Source of the DNA: Deuterostichococcus epilithicus
Taxonomy: Eukaryota; Chlorophyta; Trebouxiophyceae; Prasiolales; Stichococcaceae
Assembly: GCA_033439295.1 (NCBI GenBank)
Contig: JAVTLE010000013.1
Location: 3,018,722 to 3,082,721 of the forward strand
Direction of reading: 5' to 3'
DNA: 64,000 nt
The translations under genes and the position numbers were made by a program. The notes beneath the pieces were generated by a model, which had not been told where the DNA came from, did no database searches, and saw only the letters and a list, made by a program, of their open reading frames with translations. Shown here in pieces: positions 34,001-46,000 of this stretch (within the stretch, counting starts at the first letter, position 1; every line of letters begins with the position of its first letter).

Positions 34001-37000
34001 GCGTCCGACCACGTGCTTGCGAGGGCTCTCGGGGCACTTGATAAGTGATCAGGGGCCATGATTCGCACAGTCGATGCCAGAGATGGAGGAGGACTTTCCG
34101 GAGGGAGTGCCGCTGCTGTCGCTGCTGGCCATCCCCGTGGCGCCGGTGCCGGAGGAGGCAGCGCACCTGGTAGGCGCTTCCGACGCCGACAAAGCCGCCT
34201 ACCCGCTAGAGGTGCGGCCTCTGCACAGCCCAGCCTGTAGAGCATGCTGCCGCCAGCGTTGCTTCCGGGTTGCAGGTCTGGAGGTACAGGGCACCGCAGG
34301 ACCAGCAGGGCTGCGGCGTCTGTTGATCTGAATCAGCGGGCGTGCATCAGGAACGTCTTGCATGCCAATCGCATGTGCTCGCGTTGCAACCCCGCGCCAG
34401 GAGCCTCAGGGTCCGAAGCAGCCCCAAAACCACCGCCCGGCAACCTGGCAGGTGGCGGTGGCGGTGATGGAGGACGGCACGGTGGCGGTGGAGGTGGCGT
34501 CGGAGCATGCGCTGGTGCAGTGGCCCTTCCTGTCGGACTTCACCCTCATCGACGCGCTGGCCAAGGTGTTCGTGCTGCCGCCGCACCTCACCGACGACCA
34601 GCCCAACACGCACCCGCAGCTGGGGCTGCCGCAGGCGCGGACCGTTGCTGCACCCGGCTGCCGCTGTGACCAACTTTGCATTCTTGGCCGAATGAGCAAC
34701 CCGAATCAACAGTGGGTGATACCGACCTGCTATAGCCGTCCTGCTGATTCGGCTGCCTGGCATGCCGTGTCCTGCCACTGCCGCCTGCCAATGGTCCCGA
34801 CTACCGTCTGTCAATGCGCCGCAGGCGGGCCTGGCGGCGCACGATCCGGTGGCCTTTGTGGAGGGCCAGCAGCGGGGCCTGCTGCTGGAGGACGGCAAAC
34901 CCTTCGTCTACGTCAACGTCGTGCTGTCCGACTCGCAGCTCTTCGTCCCTGTGCTGGACATGGTGAGCCGCCTCCGCCAGTGCCCTTTTTGAGTCCGGCA
35001 CAGCTACTATGTCACCAACCCTAAACCAAAGGAGTTGTGTGGAGTGTGGTCCAGCCGACCGTCTGCCTGCATGCGGGCGATCTCTACGCTGCTTACAGCG
35101 TCGTGCATGCTTTGACCGACACGTGCAGCGGGTTGGTGTTGGCAGCATCCGCCCTGACCTCCATGTTCGGGTGCTGCCCCGCACCGCAGCCGGTGCTGGC
35201 GGAGGCCGTGGACTACTTCTTCGGTGATGCGGCGCGCGTTCCCGCCTCCGCCAACCTGCACGACCGCCTCATGGACCTGCTGCTCACGGCACTGTCCTTC
35301 TGCCTCGACGACCCTGGTGCGCCGCTGCTGCTACAGCTCTCTCGACAGCGGATTGCTGCGTCGCAGCGTCACACAGGGTTCTGGCTGTGTTGGTCCTGCA
35401 CTCCGCACCTGCCAGTGTCATACAGTTGTGCTGGCTCCTTTGCAGCTCTTCTGCAGGCGCAAACCTGGACGGGAAACACCAGGATCACCCGCCGCTGTCC
35501 GACTCGAGGACAGCTGACGCGAACATGTGTTGACTGTCATCCATTCGGCCATCCCCCACACGCGGCGCAGACGGTGTGCTGGCGGTGGAGGAGCGGGGTT
35601 TGGTGCTGGCGATGACGGCGCTGCGGGTGGCGCACGCCGGCGGCGGCGACTCCGAGATGGCGCTGCGGGGCGATGTGCGCAACCTGGCGGGCTTCGTGCG
35701 GGACCCCGGCGCCGCGGTCACGGCGGCGCTGCTGCCCTTCTCCGCAGCCTTCAAGTACGACACCAAGGTGGGGGTCCTGCGTACTTTCCGGAATTGGGAA
35801 GGCTGCCCTTCTCCGCATCCTTCAAGAACGACATCAAGGCGGAGGTTCCGTGTAGGTTCCAGAGCCTTGGGCACGAGGCCTGTAAATGCAGCCCTTGCAG
35901 GTCAGGGACGTCGTGAGGGCATGCGGTGCTCGCGCACTGGTGCGTGGGCAGGGTCAGTTTCAGTCTGGCCGCTTCAGTGTGAGTCTGGCCGCCGAGGTGT
36001 CGGCACTACGACCACAGGTACCACAAGCTGCGGAGGCGGCGGAGGCGGAGCGCATGCGCTCAGCTGCAGCCACGGTGCAGCGCTGGTGGCGGCGGCGCCG
36101 GTGGCAGGCGGCCGTGGAGGCGCGCCGCCGCCGGGACCCCGGCGCCGAGGAGCCCAAAAACCTGCAGTCGCATCGCTCCTCGCAGTGGGGGTGCGAAGAG
36201 ATCTCTGCTGCAAGCGACGATGCATGTCCGGTCTCCAGCTGCCGCCTCCATGCCTGTTCATCCTGGGCGTGGTTGAGGCTGCCAGAGCGCCGTGGCAGTG
36301 AGGCGGTGCGGATGCGTCGCATATCTAGCTGTGCGCTCGCATGAGTTTCTGCAAATGCAATGCAGAGCGGTCGCGGCAGCTGGCGCACGCCTGTTCGTCA
36401 GCTCGGCAGCCGCAGAGGCCGCGGCGACGCGCGAGAACGAAGCCACCAGCACCGATCTCATTGACAGCCTGGTGTGCTGCCCGCGGCTGCTGCCGCGTCA
36501 TGCGACAGCATGCCCATTGCTGATCAGCCGCCCAAGCCAATCAGCGCTTACCTCTGACACTTGCTGTGGATCCGTGGGTGCCGCGCGACGTTGACACGAT
36601 ACGGCAACGCCCCTCATGTTCACTGCAGGTCATGGAGTATGCATCGCCGCGCACCCGCCGCCTGCTGCAGGACTACGCCTCCCAGCACAGCCAGGTGAAC
36701 CATCCTGCAGCACAGTGAAGCTTCCAACCTTGTACGAACCCTGCCTGCCTCAGCATGTGGAACCCTTCCCTTGGTTTGAATAAGTTGTTGGAAATTGAAC
36801 ATCCAGAGGAGCACGCTGAGCCTCGTCTGCTGCAGGCGGCCGCGGGGCCCTACGGTCTGCCGCTGTCCGGGAAGCGACAGGCGGCATCGCACGTCGTGGA
36901 CGTCAGTCTGGGGCAGCTGTCGGCGCGGGCGGCCTCCTCTCACGTGCCCTTCTGGCAGTCGCTGGCGGCCATGGTGGGCCGCATCGTGCAGCGGCCCACG

Positions 37001-40000
37001 CCCGGCAATGCTGCCGCGGCACCCTCCAAAACGCCACAGCAGGTGCCGTTTGTCTACCTGTCGGCTGCTGTGCTCACGCTGGTATGCTGAACGGTGCCGT
37101 TTTTACGAGGACATCTGGACATCCAAGGTTTGCAGGTCCACCTGTCACCTCAATCGAGGATCTCCTCGAGTAGAGGTGCACGTGGATCTGCAGCGAATGG
37201 CAACAGCAAGCTGTGCCAAATGGGACGTCAAGTCCAAGGAACTGCAGCTGCACCTGCATACCGTGGACCTGCTTCAATTGCTGTCGACTGTTGCCGCACA
37301 GGAGGGGGAGTTCAGGCCGGTGCGCGTGCGGGTGGCGGCGGAGCTGGCGGGGCTGGCGCTGCTGCTGTGCACGGACAGGGGCGGCACCTTTGGCGCCCCT
37401 GACGTCATGGAGGTGTCCCTGGACCGCATCCGGCTGGACCATGCGCTGGACCAGCGCTTCTCCGACCGCCCGCCTGACCAGGCGGGTGCATTGACAGCTG
37501 GCTGTCCCACGAACTTCAATCAGCCAAGAATGCGCGGTCGCCGCTAGTCGGGCAGAGAGGACAAGGGGTCAGGGTCGCAAATTGTGTTAAAAGTGCTTGC
37601 CACTCTGCGAGCCAGCGAGTCAGGGCAGCTGAGGCGGAGGCTGTCCTCATTCAGTTGTTCAGGCGATGCGTGGCATGACGATGCCAGGCGGCATTGTTGC
37701 CCAGCTGCCGTCTGTCAGGCTGTGCACATCTCAACTCGAGGGAACAGCTCCGCAGCGTCGCCGCCAGCTGACAACGCTGCCAATTCGCTGCCTGCAGGCG
37801 CTGCGGCTGGCGCTGCGCCTGTCGGCGAGCTTCCTGAACAACAGCGCCTCGCGGTGGGAGAGCCTCGCGGACCCCTGGGAGGCTCGCATGGAGCTCATCG
37901 ACCACTGCTCTCCCATCTACCGCTCCGACCACCAGCGGTGCGTGCACGGGCGCTCACACCGCTTCAGGCGCCAGGCACTCGGTTGCACCACCCATGACGG
38001 TGTATTAGCACAGTAGAAAGCTGCACTGCTGTGTGCTGCGGGGACGCCAGCCCTCATGGCCCTTCGCGGTGCACCCATCGAGTGGTTTCATTGGCGGTCG
38101 GTCTCTGCAGCACAAGTCTTTTGAATACAAGCATGTTGGCGCGGTGCCAGGTCTTGGCAGGCACTCGGTCGCGTCTACACGCCGCTCTCTGGATCCATTG
38201 GCATGTGCGTCACACCCGACAATCACTTTTTGAGCAGCACCAGCCAGACGCACACCGCATGAGCTCTCACCAATTTCAACCTACTCCACGTGACACATAC
38301 TCTGTGGCTGCGGCGTACTGCAGGCAGATCTGGGTGTCATCGGAGCAGCACCTCAACATGCACTTCAACCCGGCGGGCCTGTTGTCCATCGGCGACGCGC
38401 TCGCCTTTGCCAAGGCGTTGTCTGCGCCGGCGCCTGCGCCCGGCGTGCCGCTGCAGCCAGGTGACTTTGAGGCTGCCTGCCTTGGGCCGTGATGCTCCGT
38501 CCTGTGTGCGTTAGCGGGCTCAGGATGTGGGGACGTGACCCGCGGCCATGTCGGCTGCTGCATCTTCCGGTGCTGCAGCGCGCTCGCTCATTCCCTACTC
38601 TGAGGGCCGGTGACAGCCATGCGCAAAGTCAGCCTGTATAGGTGAACATGTCCAGAGGAACCGAGCCCCTGCTGCAATCCCCTCGCAGGCTCCCCGCTGG
38701 CAAGCGTGCCGGGCTCGCCGTCCAGCGACGGCGCGGGCGCCCAGCCGGAGGCGGTGCCGCATGTGCGGGCCCAGCTCGGCCTGGCGGCCCCACTCACGGG
38801 GCGCGCGCCGCAGAAGTACCTCATCCAGAACCAGTCCGGCCTGCGGGTGTACTACTGGGCGGACAAGGTGGGTTTGGGTTTAGGGAACGACAGGTAAAGC
38901 TGCACTGTCGTACGAATGGCTTTCAGCGGGCACAGGAGGCACAGCCTGTGCCAGGTGTGAACATGCCATTCGGACGCATCCAGAGGCGCCAGGCGCCTCA
39001 GGACGGGCCAGGTTGGCAGGGCGAACCCTTTCTCAGCATCTTAAAGCGGTAGAAAGCTTGCGGAATGCGCACAGTTCTCGCCTAACCCGGATGTTGGGAC
39101 TTTGAGGGTTACAATACTCTTCTGATGCTTGGCGGCGAGAACGACACACAATCAGCTGAGACAAGCGCTGCGCCCGCCAATGCAGACGGAGCGATTTGGG
39201 TCGCAGCGGACGTGCGCGCTGGAGGCGGGCGACAGCGAGACGCTGCGCGTGACGCCCGTCCCCAAGCGCCTGCGCACGATCGCGCCCGGCAAGGGGACCT
39301 GGACGGAGCGCTGGGGGACCGCCTTCAACCTGCACTTCGAGGGCAATTGGATGCCCTTGCTGGTGGGTGCCCTGTGCGAGTCGTGGGGTGTCCGGCATTG
39401 TTGCAGCGGCAGGAAACGACAGGCACGCCTCGCCGCCACATGCAGGAGGCCTGTCGAGGTCATCTCGGTCGTGGCGTGGTGTCAGCAAGGTCCCTGCACC
39501 ATCTGCTTTGCGGCTCTGGGGTGGTGGTGTCGATCGTCCGGACACGGTTCGCACCACCTGCGTAGAGCGTCAACTGCTGCTGCCCTGGACCGTTACCGAC
39601 TCCTGTCGTGGCCCCCCCGCGCAGGACGTGGCGGTGTCGGTGGTGGGCAAGTACCGGTACCTGATGGACTCGGCGGACGAGCGGGGCCACCTGCCCGTCA
39701 TCGTGGACATCTTCCTGGTCGGGCGCACCAAGATCATCATGCTGCACTCCGGCGTATGGGCCTCCAACGTCACCGACCGGCCGCTGTCCTTCCGCCTGCA
39801 CATCCCCATCACCAGCCTGGCGGCGCCGACCGCCGGCGGCGGCGGCGGCAGCGGCGACGCGGGCCGCGTCGGCGCCGGCGCCGACGCCAGCATCGGCCCC
39901 CTCGCGCCCGGCAAGGGTGCGCGCCATCGAACGGTCCTGCACAGCAGCGCTGTCCCCAGCTGAGCGCGCGGTGGCGGGCTGCGCCGGCGCACGGCAGCTC

Positions 40001-43000
40001 TTCTGCAGGCCACAGGCCTCGGCACTCCTCGAAGGCTGAACCTGCTGTTCGCAGCTCATCTGCAGACTTGAATGTCGTCGTCGTGCTCGTTGCTGTGCAG
40101 GCGTCTACCTGCCGCTGACGGCGGTGCTGGGCGGCCGCCTGTTCGTGCGTCCAGAGGGCTGCCTGGAGGCCGCGCGCGACGTCATCCGCCTGTCGCCGCA
40201 CATCCCGGACATGCAGGCGCAGGTGACGGTGTTCGTTTCCGTGCCTGCGTGTTGCACAGCGCTCTTCAGAACAGGTCCACGTGGGACCTTCGGTCAAGAG
40301 GCCTGCCATGTAAGCTCTCTGTTCCTTTGTGCTGAGCGGAAGTAAAACTGTGATGGCCGGGCCGAAATTGAGCCTCGGACCTCTCGGTCAGCTGGCTCCA
40401 GCAAGGGGATCCTGCTCTGGGCACCTCAGCAGTGCTCCTGTACTAAGGACAACTCTCGTTCTGGCCTGTGAGCGCGCCACACGTCAGCTTGCAGCAACTC
40501 TCGTTCTGGCCTGCAAGCATGCCACGTCAGCACTGAAGGCTCTTCAATGCCGGGGTTGTGCAGGCAGGATACCTGATGTGCGAGCCGGAGGATGGCGAGG
40601 CCGCGCCCCTGCACTGCGTCATGCGCATCATCCCCGCGCAGGTGCGCTCTCTGCGTTGCATGCATTTCTCATTTCCCCCAGTCGGTCCTGCTGCGCGGAT
40701 ACGCATTTGCTCTTCCGGCGCCTCGTCACTCTCTGGCCCGCACCTTGCAGCCCAGTGTGGCTGCGTGTCTGATTGTGTCATGGCCTTCCAACCCTCAGCC
40801 CTCCCCGCGCCTGCAGGTCAACTCCGAGTTCCAGGCCTTCAAGCACGTGGAGATCCTGGGGCCGGGCGAGCACATGCGCGCGCAGCAGCCGCTGGAGGCG
40901 ACGCTGGCCATACACCCCACCGTGGTGCTGACCAACGCGCTGCCATACCCCATGCACCTCATCCTGTGGCAGGTGTGCCGAGCGCCGCGGCAAAACATAT
41001 AATGTATCAACAGAAATACACAGGAAGAGTGTGTCCCAGGAAGCTGGCTTGCTGTGCGCACAGCGGTTGATGGTCGCATTTCGCAGGACGCCACCTCTGG
41101 CATGCAGCTTTTCGGGAGGCAGGACTGTGCACCGGGATTTGCTTGAAGAGATCTGCCGCGATGATAGGATACTGAGAGCCTCGAGCAGCTAGACCCCCGA
41201 TGCTGCCGCGCAGGTGGCGCCGCTGCGCAGGAGGGCGCCGGAGCGCAGCCCCTCGGCGGCACGCTCCTTCTCCAGCCCGCCGCTGGGCGCCGACGTAGTG
41301 GGCGCGGCGGCGGCGGCGGCGGCGGCGGCATTGGAGGCGGCGGCGGCTTCGGGGCTCGCGTCGACGGATGCGGCGCGCCCCAGCCAGCGGACGGCGGACG
41401 CGCTGCAAGGGCTGGCGTCGGCGCTCAGTGGCCACATGCCGCTCAGCCCCGAGGACACAGTTCTGCTGGAGGGCCTGCTCGAGCAGGTGTGCCGCTGGAG
41501 TTTGGCCCTGGGTTCTGGGTGCCGGTGGGGGCTGGGTGCCTCGGTTGTCTTACGGATGTACTGGACAAGGGGCAGGCCGCTCCAGCGGATGCGGGATCAG
41601 CTGCACGTCGCGGCTGTCGCATCCGCGTTCGTCGGTGGGCTTTGCGCCCTGTGGAGCTCTGTGCCGGTATCCAGCTCCCTTGACTCGGCAGGCCTGCCTG
41701 CATCGCTGCAGGACGGTGGCGACGAGGCGGTGCCCGCGGCGCAGATGCCGGCCAAGGACGGCAGCCAGGTGCCGCTGGTGGGTCCCTGGCGGCCGGGCGC
41801 GCCAGTGGGCAAGGCCGGCCACTCACGCGGCGCGCACCTGCAGCTCACCCTGCCCCCGGGTCACCGCCAGGTGCGTTTCAAACCACCTTGATCTCTAAAC
41901 CCTAGATTCGCGCACCTGGGGCTAGCCCCTGCTGTGCTTTGGGGGCTGAGACCCCACAGAGGAGGCACGTGGTGCAGTCACACCTTCTGTGGTAGTATAC
42001 AAGCACTACGCGGAGCCCTTGCAGCTCCATCGCGCTTGCCATACCTGAATGACTGCTGCTGCGACCGCAGGACGTGTATGCCGACCTGGGTGGCAACGTC
42101 CTTCTCCACGCCAGCGTGCCAGCGCTGGGGCTGCGCGCCGTGCAGTGGGCCATCATCAGCTGGGGTCACAGCCATGCGCAGCTGCCTGACTTTGCCGACT
42201 CGCGCTTCACCTACCGGTATGACCTGCCGCACCACAGCTCCTGCTGCTCGCCTCTCGCACTGGCGCCGACATGTATACGTTGTGTCCATGAATATATGTC
42301 TTCATGTGCACGTCTCTATACCTACATAGAGACACTGGCGCCGTTGACCATTGGTTACAAAGGAAAGCATGTCTGAGGGCTGGCAGGTTGGAGCAGTCTG
42401 CACGACACCTGCCTCCTGCTCTTCAGCACCCGACACACAATCGCTCCACACTCCGGTACCTCCACGCCACAGGCTGGCCAAGGAGTTGAAGCTCAGGTCG
42501 GACGTGAGCAAGCTGCCAACGTCGCTGCCGGGCAAGCAGGACAACTCCTTTGCGCGTGGCCTCAAGGCGGTGGCAAAGACGGTGCAGAGCCGCCACCCTG
42601 CCGATGTGGCCCAGGTGCCACCCAGGTGAGCAGTGCAGGCGCCAGCAGACGCTGCCCGGGCAGTGTCATGTCGAAGTTTTGCAGCCAGCTGTGTCACGAT
42701 GGGAATCGGGTCAGACATTTCGATTCAGCAGGCATTTCAGACTGTTCCCAGGTGCCCAACCTTTGCTCAGGCACGAGGCGGTCCTCATCGAACATCAAGG
42801 CGGTTTGCACTCAGATGTTGCGTCACTGGCATGACACCGCAGGAGCCGGCAGCCGTCGTCGCGGCGGGCGCAGAGGGCGGCCGGCAAGCTGAACAAGGCG
42901 ACAGCCGAGGCGGCGGCCGAAGAGCAGGAGCGCAACGAGTCGGACGCCTTCTTCCTGAGCAACACCGGGCGGGCCGGACCCGGCGTTGCCAGCCGTGTCT

Positions 43001-46000
43001 TTGCTGCTGGCGGTGGGTGTCCTGGGCTCGAAGGCGGGCAGACAGAGATGACAAGCAGTCTTGCAAGACCTGCTCACTTCGGCCACTCTAGCAGAACGAC
43101 ATGCCCTCATGCGGCCACATTTGCACATTGCGCATTCGTGTGTGCAGGTACTGCTGTGGCCGCCGGCGCAGCGGCCGTGGGCGGCGCGACAGTGGCGGGT
43201 CGAGCCGTCGCCGGCGCAGGCCGAGACGCGGGCAAAGGCGCCATAGACGCCCTTGCAAACGTGCGCATGAGTCTGACAAGAAACAAATGCTTACTCTCTC
43301 CCTCTCTCGCTGCGTGTGTATCTGCTGGCAACTCCCGCAGTGGCTCGTCCCGAGGGGCAGCGATTGGAGTGCACACGGCAGCATTCCAGGCAGGGGAACC
43401 CCACTACGTTTTCTGTTCTCAACGACCATTGCATCGGCCCAGACGAGCAGAGCGGTGAATCCTGCTACTGTTCCAGCACCCCAGCCTCGGCTGCATCGGC
43501 GCAGGCCCTGCACATCGGCGAGCACCGCGACCGCAAGCCGACTGGCGTGAGCGAGCGCCTGGAGGCGCTGCGGGCCGAAGCTTCCCGGCCCTCCGGCTTC
43601 GTGGGCACCGCCGCCGCGGCTGTCGCGCACGGCGCGCAGTTCATGCAGTCCAGCTTCAACGCGCGGTGAGCGCCCAGTACAAGTCTGGCCTCTTGTGCCG
43701 TCGCCGCGGAGCTGCCGCTGCCGGTGCATGCAGCTGCGCATGCCCAGCGCCCTCTGCACCACCAGCACCTGCGCATTCGGTGCCCAACCGTCACCAATCG
43801 ACTGGCGGTGACGCCCATGCCCACAGGGCGCTGGTGCCCTAAACCCTACATGTCTTGTGAAGGGTGGGTCTCCCCTGCAGGATGGACGGCGAAGGAGCAG
43901 ACCGCGAGCTGACAGTGGACGACGTGCCGGCGCAGTGGGCACGCTTCCCCGGCTGGGAGCGCGCCTCCTCGGCTGGCTCGCAGGTGCTGCCCCGCTGCAG
44001 GGACTCGCGACACTGGCTGCAGGGTTCAGCTGCAGCCCAGACTGTTGTCCGCAGGGTGTTTGAATCGAGGCACAGCTGTTGGCGGTGTGCGCTGTGCCGC
44101 CGCCTGCCTCGCTGCTAATATCAAGCCCGTGCTGCCGTGCTGTGCTGGCAGAAGCCTTCCAGCTGGCGATACCTGCTAGGTGAACCGTAAACCCAAGCAC
44201 TGGTGGCGATGCGGACACCGACTGCCATGCAGTCGATGGTGCCAGGGCAAGTCCCTTCAGTCCAGGCACAGCGTTCACACGTTGCTGGTGTGGCCGCAGA
44301 GTGGTCCGCTGCCCGAGCCGGCGCAGCATGGCCGGCCTGGCGGCTCGCTGCTGGGCGATGCCAGTCGGCAGGCGTCCGCGAGCGCGCCGGCCGGCGCCGA
44401 AGGCAATGCTGGCCCAGCGCCGCACAGCTCTGCGATGCGCCTGTCTGCGGACTCCCTGCCGCCACTGAGCCTCGCCGGTGCGCGCTGCTGGACCCGTCTC
44501 AGAGACAGCGGATTGAGGGGTCTGTTGCATTTCCGCCAGGCCGCTTGGAGCACGTCCGCATGTCCGCATACACGAGTCTGCCATAGACTGGCGATGCCGC
44601 ACACGGGACCTGCCCCTGTCACTGGCAGGTCTTGAAGCTTCCCCATGAGGCGGATCAAGCTCTGATGAACGTGCCTTCGAAGCGCTGGATCTCCTGCAAG
44701 GGCAGGGGCGGACGAACTGGAGGTGGAGGGCACCCCGGCGGCGTGGCCGGATGACACGCCATACGGGCAGGTGGGGCGTTTGCGGGAGCGCTTTGGCGGG
44801 ACACCCGTCGACACGCCCACCGCCGCGTCGGCGCATGAAGCTGCTGCAAACGACCGGTGAGTCAAACATATGATCGAGCTGCTGCGAGGGCACACGCTGT
44901 GCGGTGGGGCTTGAACGCTGCCTGTCTGCATGCGTCCTTCAGGTTGCAGCTCCTCTTTGCTGTGCAGGCTGCCACCCCTGCCTGCGCCTGCAGTGTCATC
45001 CACCGCCTTTCTCGTTGTGGTCACATCGGTTCCGCTCCTGCACATCTCAGGGAGGCGGGCGCGCACCTCAGTGCCCCAACCTGGGACGGCTCCTTCTTCA
45101 GCGCGCCGATGCGGCTGGACCCCGCCGACGGATTCGCCCCGCCTGCGGCTGCGACCACGCGCTCGACAACAGCCAAGTCGGCGGGGGTCAGCTTCGCGAC
45201 GCTGCCTGCGTCTGGAGCCTCCTTCCCGCCGCCGGCGCAGCCGCCGGCGCAGCGGCAGGGCAGTGGTCAGCCGGTGGGGCGGCGGCGGTCCGCTCTTCGC
45301 CTGCTCGCAGCTGGTGTTGCCCCAGCTGAGATCCAGCCGCCGCCAGGTGCCGGCGCTGCCGGTGATGGCCCCCAGCACATCGTTGAGGTTCAACCGCCGC
45401 TGGACCCCAGCCGCCAGCGGGTTACCACAGAGGACGGGGCGGCGCTGGAGCCGCAGCCACTGCTGGCGGCGCCAAGCGGCAGCCCAACACGCGGCGCAGC
45501 AGAGGGTGGACGCCAGCGGGGCTCCTCCTACGACAGCAGCCCCTGCGGCAGCGACGGCGGCGGCGGCGACTCCGCCTCGGTCCCGCTGTCCGGCAGTGAC
45601 GACGAGGCGGCACAGCCGCGCCTGCCGGTACGCTTCGTCTCGCAGCTGGCGCCGCAGGCGCGGGCCCAGCCCAGCGTCCAGGGAGCCAGCGGCGACGGTG
45701 CTGGCGGCGCCGCGGGCGGCGCCTGGAGCGCTTTCGAGCCGGCAAGCCGGCTGGGAGCCTCGACGACGAGCCGCAGCAGACGGCGCGACTCTGACCTCAT
45801 CAGGTTCTCGGACGCCGGCGAGGCGCAGCCTGCCAGTGGCAGCGTCCCTGCTGCGTCGGCGTCCCTGGCGGCACAGGTCGAGGCCCGTGGCAGCGGGTGC
45901 GCCGGTCAACCCGCGTTGGCTCGCCAGAGGGCGTTTAGACCAACCGCAGACATTGCATTCCTGATGCCAACACCAGGGGAGGGCTCGATCTAAGGCAGCA

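Noticed and set aside
43088-44893. 601-codon open frame on the - strand
   Set aside because: Same reason: it crosses several introns and exons of the + strand gene and has no recognisable motif.
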